Assembly: GCA_021234155.1 (NCBI GenBank)
Contig: JAJEKV010000058.1
Location: 6,086,600-6,150,599 of the forward strand
Length of the DNA stretch: 64,000 bases
DNA from: Isoetes taiwanensis
Taxonomy: Eukaryota; Streptophyta; Lycopodiopsida; Isoetales; Isoetaceae
Direction: 5' to 3'
The stretch's first letter is position 1. Every line of letters starts with the position of its first letter. A program made the position numbers and the translations under genes. Positions 38,933 to 50,583 of the stretch are shown here, piece by piece. The notes beneath the pieces are model-generated. The model saw nothing but the letters and a program-made list of their open reading frames with translations, did not search any database and was not told where the DNA came from.

Positions 38933-39210
38933 CCACGTGACTCCCCTTTCATCCTACTTTTGCTTCTTCCAAGCTCAGCTATGGCGCTCAAGTCCGACGG
39001 CCAGGCCTTGCTTGCTTATAAAAAGGGCATGTTCACCGATCCACGGGGGTCTTTTATTATATTGAATGAAGCAAATATAACCCCTGCGATGGAGCGGGGT
39101 TTTATGCTCTACAATAAGGGGAGGAATCAAACGAAACCAGAGTACGAGTTTGAGCTTGATCTGAGTAGCTTGCCATTCCACCGGATTTGTGTAGCTTGCC
39201 TTATTTGAAT
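38933..39210 (+). pseudogene. LRR receptor-kinase 5' fragment (signal peptide + LRRNT)
   Basis: The open frame encodes a leucine-rich signal peptide (FILLLLLPSSAMA) followed by LKSDGQALLAYKKGMFTDPR, the LRRNT_2 cap that opens plant leucine-rich-repeat receptor kinases, and later ELDLSSLPFHRI, the start of a first repeat. Between them the PCxWxGVxC motif is lost: a neighbouring frame shows a remnant (PCDGAGF), so there is a frameshift. No further repeats, membrane helix or kinase follow. It is a broken 5' piece of a surface receptor gene, placed next to pieces of other genes on the same strand. Confidence 0.7.
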
Positions 39211-39254
39211 CTCATAAATCTGCCGACGAAACCATCAGGGCGAAAAATCTGCGG

Positions 39255-39375
39255 CAACAAGCGCTGGCGGCCGCTATGGGAGCGGGTACAATGGCGGATG
39301 GAGATCTGGATCCGGAGGTTCTATAGCAGACCAAATAAGCGCCGGAGGTAGGCACATAAACCGGCGGAGTTCTTG
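39255..39375 (+). pseudogene. Glycine/arginine-rich coding fragment
   Basis: One frame reads SAGGRYGSGYNGGWRSGSGG, the style of the RGG tail of RNA-binding proteins or DEAD-box helicases. The stretch is GC-richer than its surroundings (for example gctggcggccgctatggg). It is too short to assign a parent gene. It lies between the LRR-kinase piece and the arogenate dehydratase piece. Confidence 0.4.
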
Positions 39376-39612
39376 TGTTGTTTTAACAAGCCAATGGGCA
39401 GCTTTATCTACCAAAAGAAACACAAATTACCACCACAAAAACGACTTCCAAGTACTCCTACCACTTCCACCACTCGAGCTAGCCATACTTTATCGAGAAA
39501 GAAGCGGTTTTGTTCGAGAATGAGACCATAACCATGAGTCTCGCAAAAGGATCGGTTGGGAAGCCATCACGCAATGTTTAGGGAGACTTTCAAAGATTTA
39601 GTCATGTTGCCT

Positions 39613-39798
39613 AAGCCCCTTTCTATTTCTGATCTGTCCAATCCGCCCGACCATGGATCTATTCTAAGGGTTGCATATCGGGGAGTTCTGGGAGCATATA
39701 GTGAAGCAAATGCGGGAGGAAGGGCCTATCAAAATGTGAAGCAATTCCTTGTGAGCGGTTTGAAGCGGACATTTCAAGCCGTGGAGTTGTGGATTGCG
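39613..39798 (+). pseudogene. Arogenate/prephenate dehydratase fragment (ADT/PDT)
   Basis: The frame shows PLSISDLSNPPDHGSILRVA, then YRGVLGAYSEA and FQAVELWIA, which match the start of the plant ADT catalytic domain (VAYQGVPGAYSEAAA ... FQAVELWIADRAVLP). ADT converts arogenate to phenylalanine in plastids. Between the two blocks the frame is wrong: another frame reads CEAIPCERFEA, exactly the family's segment there, so two compensating frameshifts are present. The downstream ENSLGGSIHRNYDLLL block is not intact. It is a non-functional fragment of a primary-metabolism gene. Confidence 0.85.
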
Positions 39799-39929
39799 AG
39801 AATAGGGCAATGTTCTTCCCGGATTTCATGGGTTCATGTTCAGGTGTGTCATAGTAGAGCTCTTCTTAGAGGGACTGCTCTTTTTGATTTGTCGCGGCTG
39901 CTTGCTTACAGGAGAGGTTAGGAGAGGTT

Positions 39930-41799
39930 AGTACGATCCACTGCCTTCTTTCAACAGGAGCAAGGACTAAATCCAATTCGACTTTGTTTCAAACCCGCCG
40001 CTTGATTCGAAAGCACAAATCGGGGATATGAACTAGGATTGGATGCAAAACCGGTTAGATCCATCGAATTTTGTAAATCTATCCGGGGTTAAGGCATTTC
40101 TCCGTTGCATCACGGTATGCTACAACAACAAAGGTCATCTAAATTTTTAAGTCCTAAAGCACACGGGATTAATTCATTTTTCTATTCTATTGTTTAGTGG
40201 TGTCTTTTATAACGACAAAGGCTTTTGACTACTTGGGGTTCTTGAGAAATAGGCAAAAAGAAAAAGTATCTTTGGCGGTCCTTTACGCAACCTTTTTCAA
40301 AATCCTATCCTGCAAGATTCCTCCAAGCCAAAACAAGCAAAGCCAAGAGAAGCTACGCCCCTGTCTTTGGTTTTTCTTGATCAACAAAGGCGGGCTTTGC
40401 CCACGGGTTAGTTTATTTGCCGGCATGATTTTCTTCAATCTAATCTATAAATGCGACCATGTATATAAGGATGCAAATGTGATTCCTGTTTTCTAATGAT
40501 ATTTCCTATGAGCTCCTACATTGTTACCGGTGTTACATACTTTGTTATCTTTGTATACCTTTTGCGACTAAGGCATCTTTGGTGTGTGTCGGATTAGTTA
40601 TCCAAAGATCACGGGTTGCATGCTATTGCTCACAAGCTCACATGCATAGTATAGTATGTCATGTTTGTAGCTTCAAAAATAGTGGTCTGAGCACTGAGCA
40701 CTGCTGGATTAGCCTTTACTTCTTGGTCCATTTCATAGAGAACTTTGTTCTATTTTCTGGAAACTCAGAATTTAAACACATGTTACTGACATCCTTTGAT
40801 CTAGCCTCAAAATGATAGTCCTTAAGATCTTGAGCATATATGTTCCAAAAGACCATTGCAAACGCCCGTTGCACTTTAGTTATGACAGTGTTTTCAATGT
40901 CCACAATATACGCTACCTGTGCAGTCCAGCATCATTAGGACTAATTTGCTAGCTAAATGTTGCTTGAGCTTCTCTTGCAATGTCCTCCTTTGAAATTGCA
41001 AAGAAACTCAAACTATTTTTATGAACTCCAAGGGACACGAATCTAGAGAACACTTTTGCTTTTGAAATGTCAATTAAATATTTGCATCAAGATCATGTAA
41101 CATTTACAAAGTTACATATGGATGGGTAGCTTCCTGCATAAGAAAGAGAAGCACATACATATATTGCAAGCCAACCTGCCAGAAAGTAGCAACTAAAGCT
41201 TGTGGTTCTAAAACTTTATACCAACTTCATCATTACTAAGCTTACGGTTCTAAAACTTTATACCAACTTCATCATTACTGATAGTCATAATTCTATAAGA
41301 CCCTAAAACAAACTCCTTTTCATCTATTGGTCTGTCATCTGCAAATGCTCGAATGCTGATGCAAAAGACAAAGATGACTTAATCCATATGCCAGACTCCA
41401 AGATTTGAGCAATGCTGATGACTAAAATAGCATTAATCATTGAAGTCCATGAAAAAAGAACAAAAAATAAAAAACTTTTCCTGGCATCAACAACTGCGTC
41501 TGAGAACCAACAATTCATCTCTGTCCTCTTAACTCGACTGCTCAATCATTTAATGCCTTTAATTTTTGGCCAATTCGGTATTCGATTCAATTTCTTTGCT
41601 TAGTGATGTAATGGACAACAGAACGGGGGAAGTCATTCTTGCTTCCCCCATGACCGACAGAATCAGGGAGCGCCAAGTGCATCATTAATTCTACTCGACT
41701 ACTCGTCTAGAGTCAGGGATGAGGGAGCACCAAATGAACCATTAATTCTACTCGTCTGGCCAAGTGAACCTTTAGAGGGGGTTGAAAAAGAGAAACGTT
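39930..41799. other. Intergenic DNA, no gene recognised
   Basis: The open frame 40197-40496 (+) has no recognisable domain. A direct repeat of about 40 bp (ggttctaaaactttatacc) occurs near 41200 and 41245. At 41625-41649 there is a hairpin with 8-bp arms (gggggaag/cttccccc). Near 41660-41755 the phrase 'attaattctactcg' is repeated in two similar blocks. Confidence 0.45.
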
Positions 41800-41821
41800 C
41801 GCGGCGGCCTTGGCCGCCGCG
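41800..41821. repeat. GC-rich palindrome, 10-bp arms
   Basis: The arm cgcggcggcc is followed by tt and then its exact complement ggccgccgcg. It is an all-GC island in AT-rich DNA, about 100 bp past the stop codon of the minus-strand kinase, so it could act as a transcription-end hairpin or be part of a small fold-back element. Confidence 0.75.
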
Positions 41822-41927
41822 ATAAGTTTCTTGTAAAAATAATTGTATTCAAAAAATATGTCACAGAGGTGACGTATGTACAAAAGAATTTTGCCTTTTC
41901 AGTGGCAAATTAACAAAGAATGTCCTT

Positions 41928-42903
41928 TCAGCAGGCAATTTCACAGGGCCTCACTGTTCTGATGAGCTTAGCAGGAACACCATATTTGAAGCATGGCCTC
42001 TTACGTTTTAAGCCCTGAGGCGCACTTCTACTAGCACTAGAATAATATTTGGCAACCCAGGGATGTGCCAAAATTTGCTGCACAGATATCCTTTCCTCCG
42101 GATCAGGCTGCAACATCGCCAAAACAAGGCTCTTTGCTTCTTCTGACACCAACCCAACTGGCCAATGCAAGTGTGAGGCAGCCAGATCCTCGCCATGAAG
42201 CAGTTCTTCGATGATTTCTGCAGTTTGTAGACTTGAGAAGTGATCATTCCCTGTAAGCGCCCCATACAGGATCAAACCCAGACCCCATATGTCTATCTCT
42301 GTGGAATAATATCCCTGCACAACCTCTGGAGCAGAAATATCTTAGTGTTCCGACTCTGGATGTAAAACTGGGAGCCGAACCTGTAAAACGAGCCGATAGG
42401 CCGAAATCCGAAACCCTAACATCATAGGGTTTTGCTGCTGAGGTCACAAGAACGTTTCCCGGCTTCAGATCCCGGTGGATAATGCCCTTGTGATGAAGAT
42501 CCTGTATAGCTAGAGCAAGATTTCGAATAAGAAGAGCAGCTTCCTTTTCACATAGCCTGCCTTTCTTCACGATTACATCAAGCAAGCTACATTCGCATAA
42601 TTCCATGATCAAGTGCCAGAATCCCTCGTCTTTGATTACTTCGTGTATATGCACTATGCTAGGGCTGCTGGCTAACTTCTGCATGATCTCTACTTCCTTG
42701 ATCGGCTCTGTGTCTCCTACCCAGATGATTTTGCAAGCAAACTCTTTCTTACCTTCTGTTTTACTTCTGCAGCGAAAAACCGTAGCTTGGCCACCGCTGC
42801 CGATTTCCTTAAGCAGATCATAGCTCTTCAAAAGATTGGGAAATAAAGCAGAATAGTAGTAGTTGAGAATTTCTTCGTCTGTCTCCTCCGTCTTCGTCTC
42901 CAT
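41928..42903 (-). pseudogene. Ser/Thr protein kinase (CAMK/CDPK-like) with one frameshift
   Basis: From ATG 42903 (METKTEETDEE) the first frame carries the glycine loop (IGSGGQATVF), the ATP lysine (FACKII), the catalytic loop (IIHRDLKPGNVLV), DFGLS and SRVGTLRYF. The second frame resumes with APEVVQGYYSTEIDIWGLG and runs through the C-lobe (HPWVAKYY) to a basic tail (GLKRKRP) and stop at 41928. The break is a single extra base near 42333, just before APE. Restoring the frame would give about 325 residues, the size of a bare kinase like PEP-carboxylase kinases and related CAMK proteins. Everything else looks intact, so either a very recent pseudogene or a sequencing error. TATA box and leader are present. 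Confidence 0.8.
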
Positions 42904-42928
42904 ACTCAGAATTCTGTAATGCCAACAC

Positions 42929-42982
42929 AATGCAAATGCAAATGCAAATGCAAATGCAAATGCAAATGCAAATGCAAATGCA
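42929..42982 (-). repeat. (AATGCA)9 hexanucleotide repeat in the kinase leader
   Basis: Nine perfect copies lie between the TATA box (42996-42990) and the start codon (42903). On the coding strand it reads TGCATT repeated. The expected transcription start, about 30 bp past the TATA box, falls inside it. Confidence 0.95.
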
Positions 42983-42989
42983 GACGTTC

Positions 42990-42996
42990 TTTTATA
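42990..42996 (-). promoter_or_regulatory. TATA box of the minus-strand kinase
   Basis: On the minus strand the sequence is GGTATAAAAGAACG, about 90 bp upstream of the ATG. The position fits a short leader made largely of the hexamer repeat. Confidence 0.55.
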
Positions 42997-44049
42997 CCTT
43001 TGTATGACTCTGCACTTTCCATTCTAAAAATATCTCAGTTCTATTCCTGGTTTTCAGGAAAAGGCCACATCTAAATTAGGAAAAATCCCAGATATTTGTG
43101 TGCTGTCCGTCGGATGTTGGCACGATCCCAAAGCCAACTATGCCGCCCGTTGATGCACAAACACATTGACATGCTCGCAGAAATAGATATGCTTACCATA
43201 CATAAGGATATTTTCGGATTTGGCTCGTTTCTCTGTGGCATCCAAGGACTGGTATGAACAAATCTATTCAAATGCCTTTTGGGAAAGAAAACCCGCATGC
43301 AATTATGAAATACTCTGTTGTTTGAATAAATCCTTGGATGTTTCGTAGGTTTACCTTACTCTATTTACAGATCAGCAGTTCACTGGAATGATGACACTTA
43401 CTCTGTTTACAGATCAGCAGTTCGCTGAAATGATGCATCTCCAGCCTTGCATGGCCACGAACTATCTAGCCTTATCTAGCCATCAATATAACTATGAATT
43501 GGAGGCAGTCCAATATTTCCAGGTTGGTCTCAATTGCACCTTGATGCATAGTTTCATTTCTATATCGATGTTTGGTGCATAGTTTCATTTCATTTGGAGG
43601 CATGCCATGTGTAGAGATAGATAGTCTATGCTATAAAATGCGTGTTAAGTTACCAGTCTTATGCAATCACATGCAGGACAGTTCTTTATCATCGTGGCAT
43701 AAAATGTAAAGCTCCTCAGAGCTTTGAGTATATGGCTGTGGGACGACTGTTTCAACTGGTCAAATATGTAGATGAGTTATAACATGTCTAGAAGAGCAAG
43801 GCGTGCTGTGTCTACAGTCATGCAATTCAGTGCTATCATTATAGCAAACTGAAAAGTGCAGAACATTTTCCAAGTTGGATTTTCAAGGAGAACTGCTTCT
43901 CAGTCATTCTCCAATTGAATTCTCAGCCACGTACAAGTATTGTCCATATAAATGTTGCTTTCCTCCCTCCTTCATGCAGAAAAATAACATGTGTGAATTG
44001 GCCTGTTTATTCTATTAATTTGCCGGTTTGATATACCAAAAAAATGGAA
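42997..44049. other. Intergenic DNA, no gene recognised
   Basis: A phrase (tactctatttacagatcagcagttc / tactctgtttacagatcagcagttc) is duplicated near 43357 and 43400. No coding region is identified, although upstream exons of the capping-enzyme relic were looked for. Confidence 0.5.
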
Positions 44050-44933
44050 GGGATTTTGGGTTCTGCCAATGACGCGAAGGATTCTCGGTGGTCTTATTCA
44101 GAACTTCCCCATAAAGCTGATGGCGTGATTTCCCAGGTAAATGTAACTTGGATTATCAAAGGAAACATGTGAAGAGATCCATGTGCCTAGTGTAGGCCCT
44201 AAATATTATGATACAATGTCTTTTACTCATTCATCAATAATAAATTCCTAGGAAAATGGTTGCACTTAAAACAGAGCGTATTGTCCCTAGGGAGTTTGTG
44301 CAGGGCTTCATATATGGTTAATTCATTTTCGTTTCTTGTGCAGAGATGGGATGACCCATACATACCATATGGATACAATGGCCTCTTGAATTGGAAGTAT
44401 CCTCATATGAATTCTGCTGATTTCATTCTCAGGGTTTCTTCTATTCCCATCCAACATTTTGATAGCTATAGAGAGTCATCTTTGTGCTCTATCTATGCTC
44501 ATTTTGAAATGAATGCCAGCATGCTCCTTTAAGATGTCACTCATGTTTCTGATGCACTCCTCTTTATCCACAAGATGTCTCTTATGTTTCTGATGCACTC
44601 CTCTTTATCCACATCAATCTAATATCCCTTTTCCTCTTCTTACAGATAATACCGGAGTTGAGAGAACAGCGTCTTTGTTTGCTTGGCAAGACTGGCGAGC
44701 TAAAGTGTCTTGATGGTGCAAAGTTGACACTTTTCTGGTAGTTGTTTGTATGGAAAAATCTTTTTGGTTTTCTGTCCATTGAGTTTTTGTTATGCTTGGC
44801 AGAGAACAGAAGTTCAAAAGCACTAGAGAGCAAGGTAGTTGAATGCTCTTTGAACATAATCAAGAATAGTTGGGAGTTTATGAGAGTGCCGAACGATAAG
44901 AAGCATCCAAATACATGGACTACATATAGAAAG
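44050..44933 (+). pseudogene. mRNA capping enzyme (guanylyltransferase) gene relic, four exon remnants
   Basis: Exon remnants at about 44050-44136, 44344-44433, about 44646-44730 and 44803-44933 have plausible splice borders. They read, in order, GFWVLPMTRRILGGLIQ then (other frame) LPHKADGVISQ; RWDDPYIPYGYNGLLNWKY, PHMNSADFILRV; and KVVECSLNIIKNSWEFMRV, PNDKKHPNTWTTYRK. These align with the C-terminal part of the nucleotidyltransferase domain and the OB fold of plant capping enzymes (…ADGLIFQGWDDPYVPRTHEGLLKWKY…NSVDF…). The enzyme adds the 5' cap to mRNA. The first exon is frameshifted, upstream catalytic exons (KxDG) are missing and the third exon is poorly conserved, so it is a relic. Its last exon is also the left edge of the segment repeated at 57861 and 60537. 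Confidence 0.75.
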
Positions 44934-47283
44934 GTAACTTGCATTTTCTTGTTATACAGTTTGTATGGACAATTGCAATGTAACTTGGAACCCAAATGTA
45001 ACTTGAGAGACCTTTGTTTCCTCATATCAGTATGTAAACGATCGTATGTTGTTCTAAGCTGGAACTTTTAATCCTTAGGTAGCATAATCCAATCCTGCCA
45101 AAACTTTATGCATTCCGAGAATCATATATTTTGAAAGCATATTTGGCTTTATTCTGGCAGATAGATCATAAGTTGTTATTGCTCCAGATATCATAGCATT
45201 ATCTTAAAATAACATGCATTACACCAAACACATGCTCTTCTTAAGGTACATGACAGCCAAATATGTCCCTAGGAATGTGGCTTGTTGGGCCTTCAAGACC
45301 AAGCTTGGAGGTCTTAAGTATAGTGCATAAACCATATTCTGCGCATTTTAACCATATTGGATTTTCTATTTTTAAGGTTCAGGCTCATTTGACTTTGTGC
45401 TTGCAAAACCTAGAAATATAAAGGCCTTGCATGCTATTAAGACGGCTGTCTTTGTTGAAAATTAGAATCCAAGGAAATGTTCAAAGTACATCGCATACAG
45501 CTGACTATGGTAAGCCTGCACTATGTAACAGCATAGAATGTGCAGCCATGCCCCACATGTTGTGTCTATCATATACATTGAAAATACAAATAACGTATAT
45601 ATAATTTTCACGTAAAGTAGTCAACACATGAACAGTATACGTAATGATTATATATACTGTTTAAAAGGCTTTGCTTGACATGTCAAATGGATATTCCTTC
45701 ACAAATCCTGGTTGATTGAGATATAACCTTATAAATGACCACCTGTTATTTCATCATGTTTATGTTGCAAGCCATGGCATCTGCTATTTCTTTGTAGCTT
45801 TGAGCAAATGAGCTACGCACATAGTGAAATTTATAGGCATGATTGTATATGATTAAATCTACACCTTAAGATGAACTACACAATATATGGATATGGGATA
45901 CCTTTGAGGATATTTTCACCATATAATACGTAAAAGTACTATCCTATCTATAATATAGTGGAGAGAAACAAACTGAAGTGCTATTGCTATGGCCACATTG
46001 AAGATATATGTGAGATTTTATTTGTACGATTGGATCGGTGTCACTTGGCTATTATGTATTATGGTATTCATCAGATCCATCCTTCCCAATTTTCGGAGCT
46101 TTGGATATGAGATCTCAGCCTTCCTCTCAAGGATAGCAGTGTGCCTAATTAGGTTGTTCCAGTATAAAGATTTATTTTTTAGTTCAAGATCTTGCTCTGG
46201 ATTTTAAATGACTCCACATTTTTGTTTGTCCATGACCAGATTCTTGCCATCGGAGTCCCTCCTCTAAGTTTCATTGCATTTTATGTATTTAAAAGGCAAA
46301 TTCTTGACTTACGTCAGGGTGCACTTGTACAACAACATAACTAGCAAAGTTTGGTTTTTATAAAATTGTGTGTAACTTAAAACTTGTTAAAATGGTTAGA
46401 CCCTCCCATTTCCAGACTTACTTTCTGGTTTGATATATATGCTGGCCCTTGAAAACCACTCGACCCTACTATACATATAAGAGTAACATCCTATTGACCC
46501 TACTATACATATAAGAGTAACATCCTATTTAGAAGATCTATAGTCGACCCTTTGGTTTAATGCATCTTGATTATCTCATTTCCTAATGTCTCATGCTAAG
46601 CCTAGACTAGAATCCCCCACATCTTTTAGTTTAACTCCATGACTGCAAAGGACAAAGATATTATAGGTCACAATGTATAAACACATGAGGGGTTTGCTTG
46701 TGTCAGATGCTATTGCTACTTTTGAGATGTCGTATACTTGGTTTTTATGTATAAAAAAAGGTAGATTTCTAAATGAGACTCCATTTTGATTTTTATCTAT
46801 AAAATGCAATCTACTGTCCTATTTAGAAGATCTATAGTCACCAACCGGTTTTAATGCATCTTGAGTATCTCATTTCCTAATGTCTCATGCTAAGCCTAGA
46901 CTAGAATCCCCACATCTTTTAGTTTAACTCCATGGACCTAAAGGACAAAAGATATTATAGGTCACAATGTATAAACACATGAGGGGTTTGCTTGTGTCAG
47001 ATGCTATTGCTACTTTTGAGATGTCGTATACTTGGTTTTTATGTATAAAAAAAGGTAGATTTCTAAATGAGACTCCATTTTGATTTTTATCTATAAAATG
47101 CAATCTACTGCATTGATGCCATTTATATGACTATTTGTTATTTATTCTACATCCGAACAAATGGATATTCAAATAAGAGGCGAACGTGCTTTTAGAGGAT
47201 TGTTGCATGTGAACTTTAAGCCTTTAAAGCTTTGATTCATTTAGAAGTAGCTTTTTGAATTCCTAGCTTATGACTAGACCGTC
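44891..47283 (+). repeat. Segmental repeat, copy A (capping-enzyme tail and 3' flank)
   Basis: From gaacgataagaagcatcc inside the last capping-enzyme exon, this 2.4-kb stretch matches 60537-62525 almost throughout, and its first 660 bp also match 57861-58520. By eye the identity is high (well above 90 percent). It holds a private 294-bp tandem duplication (46523-47110). The match stops at cttatgactagac, shortly before the LINE inserted at 47330. No coding potential was found beyond the exon tail. Confidence 0.9.
46523..47110. repeat. 294-bp tandem duplication private to copy A
   Basis: Units 46523-46816 and 46817-47110 both run from tcctatttagaagatc to tgcaatctactg, with a few substitutions. 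Copy C (near 62060-62352) has the unit once, so the doubling arose after the segmental duplication or was lost in C. Confidence 0.9.
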
Positions 47284-47986
47284 TCGACTAGGAATGACCT
47301 TTTCTTCAAAGATGTAAATGATCTTCTAGCAGATAGGGGAAGAGAACTATGGAGCGCCAATTTTCTTGGAAAGTTTGTCCTTTTCTGGAAAATTCTGTTG
47401 AGCCCTGTTTCTTGGTGGTTTTTTGAAATTTCTGCCCCATTCGACCCCAATTTCTCTTAGATCTCTGCTAGCCTTGTAGGGGCTAGCAATTCAAGCTTGA
47501 ATCCATATGATTCCTCTGCAATTTACCTACATATGGATACAAAAATCTTTGTAATCCTTCAAGACAAAGGCAGATTAACGTGTGGTTACTTGAACGGATC
47601 TGTTACTAAACTCTGGCAATCTCTGATTACAAGGGAATACTTCCCAGAGGAGAATTTTCAACCTGAGTATACATTTGTTCCAAGTTGTGAAGAATTTGAG
47701 GCGAAAATTGTTCAATCTTGGTTGGAAGAATTCATAGGAAACAAGAATTGAAGCAAATTGGCAATATTTCGAAAGTGAATTGTGGGCGGATACAAAGTTA
47801 ACAGATTAGATTGTATCTTTGAGAAGGATTGGGGCAATGAGGATTGCTTTTCTGATCTCTTAGTGATTGTGTTGATTTTGAACCCGTAAGCTTTTCCCGC
47901 GTTATCTTACGCCATTTACGTGAATCATCCTTCTTCCCCCTTTTAATTTTCTTTCCGCGCTTTTGTTGATTTCCCCCGCCTTTACA

Positions 47987-49990
47987 ATGGAAAATTTAGC
48001 CAATTTTAACCCTAAATTCCCTGCTTTTCTCCACGAATTAGCTCAACTTCAAGACTCGAAGCGGCTCTCCTTGCTTCATCGGTTAAGACTCTTCCAAGAA
48101 AATCCAAAAAAGTCGATTTTTGGAGATTTTGCTAACCTTCGTCTCCCGTCAGATCATGAATCCCTTTAACTCATGAGGTGCCAATATGGGACAATCTTTC
48201 GGGATCCGGATCGCCACGGTCGGTTACCGACTCTGCACCCTTCCACTCAAATTCCTTTACCTTATGGAGTTCCTAAGCCATAAGAAAGATCCTTTTCGGA
48301 CAAAACCCCTGGATGTTTTTGCTCATTGAACTTCCAAGCTGCAGAGGGAAATAGGCAACCTTTATATCATGGTATATCTTTAAATCTTCCCTCGTGCATG
48401 GAAAAATGTTGATTCTTAAAGATATCTTCTTTGTTCTTGTCAAAGTTAACAAATGTGGGATAAATGGGGAAATTATGGACTTTTGCCAAAATCTTCAAAA
48501 AAGGAGTCCTCATCAAGGCAATGTCTTGGCTAAATTATCCCTTCATTATGGTGGAGTGTGAAAATAAAAAGAACGACAAACTTTTTCCTCAACAAGGTCC
48601 TCCTGGTTTTGAAAATTTCCAAATCTCTTTCCTCAAATGGAATCCCAGATTAGATACCACATCTCTTGACTCCTTGTGTATTGCTTCCACTACCCTCCAC
48701 GGCCTGAATCCAATTTATTGGAATGAAGATTGTTTCAGGAAATTATTTAACTCTATTGGCACCTACATCTCCACCTGAATATTCTCCCACGATAGGCCTC
48801 CTAGAGCTTTCATCCAGCTTTGACTTCTCCAAAGACATCCCAACCGATATCCCTTTCCTTGATGCTTTTGGGCAAAAGTCAACATTATCACTAAGATGGT
48901 CAGGTTTGCCTTCATATTGTCAGTTATGCCAGAACAGGCATTTCTGGTATGAGAATTGTAGGGTAAATTCCAAGAAACAGACTGATGGGACAATTATGAA
49001 CACAATTCTTTTAAAGGAATTAGAAAAAGATGGCGGAGATATAGTTACAGAGGAGCCAATAGCAAAAAAAGCGCCAATCCTCAAGGTGTGATGGAAACAA
49101 ATATGGAAACATTGCCGAAATGCTACAAAGGCCAACAATGAATTTGCTTGGAAAGGGTCAATGGATCTCAAAAGAGAATCCAAAAAAAAGATTAGAGAAA
49201 GAAAATATTAAAAATAGCCGGGTGTTATATTCTCGATCGACCTTCAAAGAAAAAGCGACTTTTAACAGTACACAAAAAAAGTCAGAGAAATTAAGGTCAT
49301 ACAAAAGTATGGGGATTACTCGTAAAGGAAAAGCTTCAATTGGTCAATCAATTAGTCAATCAGCAAAAGTCAACGTAAGACTTGCACTCTACTCTAGACA
49401 AAATTATTCAAGATGCTAAAGCTTTGAATAATTCTAGATTATCTACATCTTTGTTCCAAAAAAAGAATAGTAAGGGTGATTCATTAATTAGGGAAAGCCA
49501 TATTACCAAGTCTTATCCATTGGACAACCAAATAATATTGGAAAAGGAGAGCTTTGAGAAGGTGATCTCTGATTCTCAAAAGGTAGAAAAGGTTACAGTG
49601 CAGAAATCTCCGAATCTTCCCAATAAAAGTTCAGCACCTGAAATGGTCAATGACTCGGTCAAAAGTGGAAAACAGGATACACCAAATTGTCTTGACTTGG
49701 AAAATAAGGTCCTCTGCTCCAATAAATTTCAGGTACTTGTAAACTTAAATACTAACCTTGATGATCAGATTTTGGATTCTGGAAATATGGTGACCCATCC
49801 TTCTGCATCAGATAATCCATATGTTGATCCTCCTTCTCATCCTCCCTCTCATCCTTCATGCTCAAGTCCTAAGGTCCAACTTGAACCCCTAATTGACTTT
49901 GGAAACAGCCCCACTCATGTGAGTCAAAAATGTTGCTCCATCTCTTGGATATTGAGAAACAAATGGCGCTTCTTCAAGAAGGATTGGTAA
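47987..49990 (+). pseudogene. LINE ORF1 (DUF4283 and zinc knuckle), frame-broken
   Basis: The start MENLANFNPKFPAFLHELAQ at 47987 runs to a stop at 48169. The 48464-48778 frame holds a DUF4283-like block (W-x-F-x-KIF...AMSWLNYPFIMVE). The 48723-49091 frame holds SLRWSGLPSYCQLCQNRHFW with a final ENC, a CCHC knuckle that is one residue short between the second Cys and the His. The long low-complexity frame 49382-49990 (Ser, Lys, Pro-rich) is the usual variable C-terminal part. ORF1 coats LINE RNA. At least three frame breaks make it inactive. Confidence 0.65.
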
Positions 49991-50583
49991 ACATAAATTC
50001 AGTCAAGGTGCCTCTCGAGATGAAAATACAAAAAGGTTAGAATTCTCTCCGTGATTGCTCGATGAAATATTGATGGTCCTAGATACTCGAGCGAGAACAT
50101 AATCAAATAGAATGTGAATCACCTTCAAGTATTAGTCCCGAGATTTGCACCAATGGTCGAAATTCAACTATGGCAGCTCATCTTTCCGTGCAAAGTACCC
50201 TTCCAAAATTCCTCTAAGATAAATTTATTTGATAATTCTATAAATAGAATGTTTGAGTTTATTCCTGGGGGCATCCGATAGTGAGGATGAGTTAGTTTTG
50301 GATAGTAACAAGGAAAATGTGGGAAAAAAAAAGTCGGGGAGATGATGAGCTATTGAGAGATACCTTTTGAAGCCAAAGGCTAAAGCTATGGTTAACTTAA
50401 TGGACTCTAACACTCCCCGCCAACAACACCGGGAGTAAGAAATCTAAGCAAGGCAAAAAAAGGGGAAAAAAAGAGAAACATTTGATCCTTCCTATCTTGT
50501 TTCTTATTTCTTTCCTAATGAAGATAGTTAGTTGAATCGAGAGGTATTAAGGGTCCTTTAAAAGGAGGAGAGCTATCTCCCAA

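Noticed and set aside
40197-40496. Possible organellar DNA insertion or gene
   Set aside because: The wording (gggctttgcccacggg) was reminiscent of plant mitochondrial spacers, but I could not identify any organellar gene.
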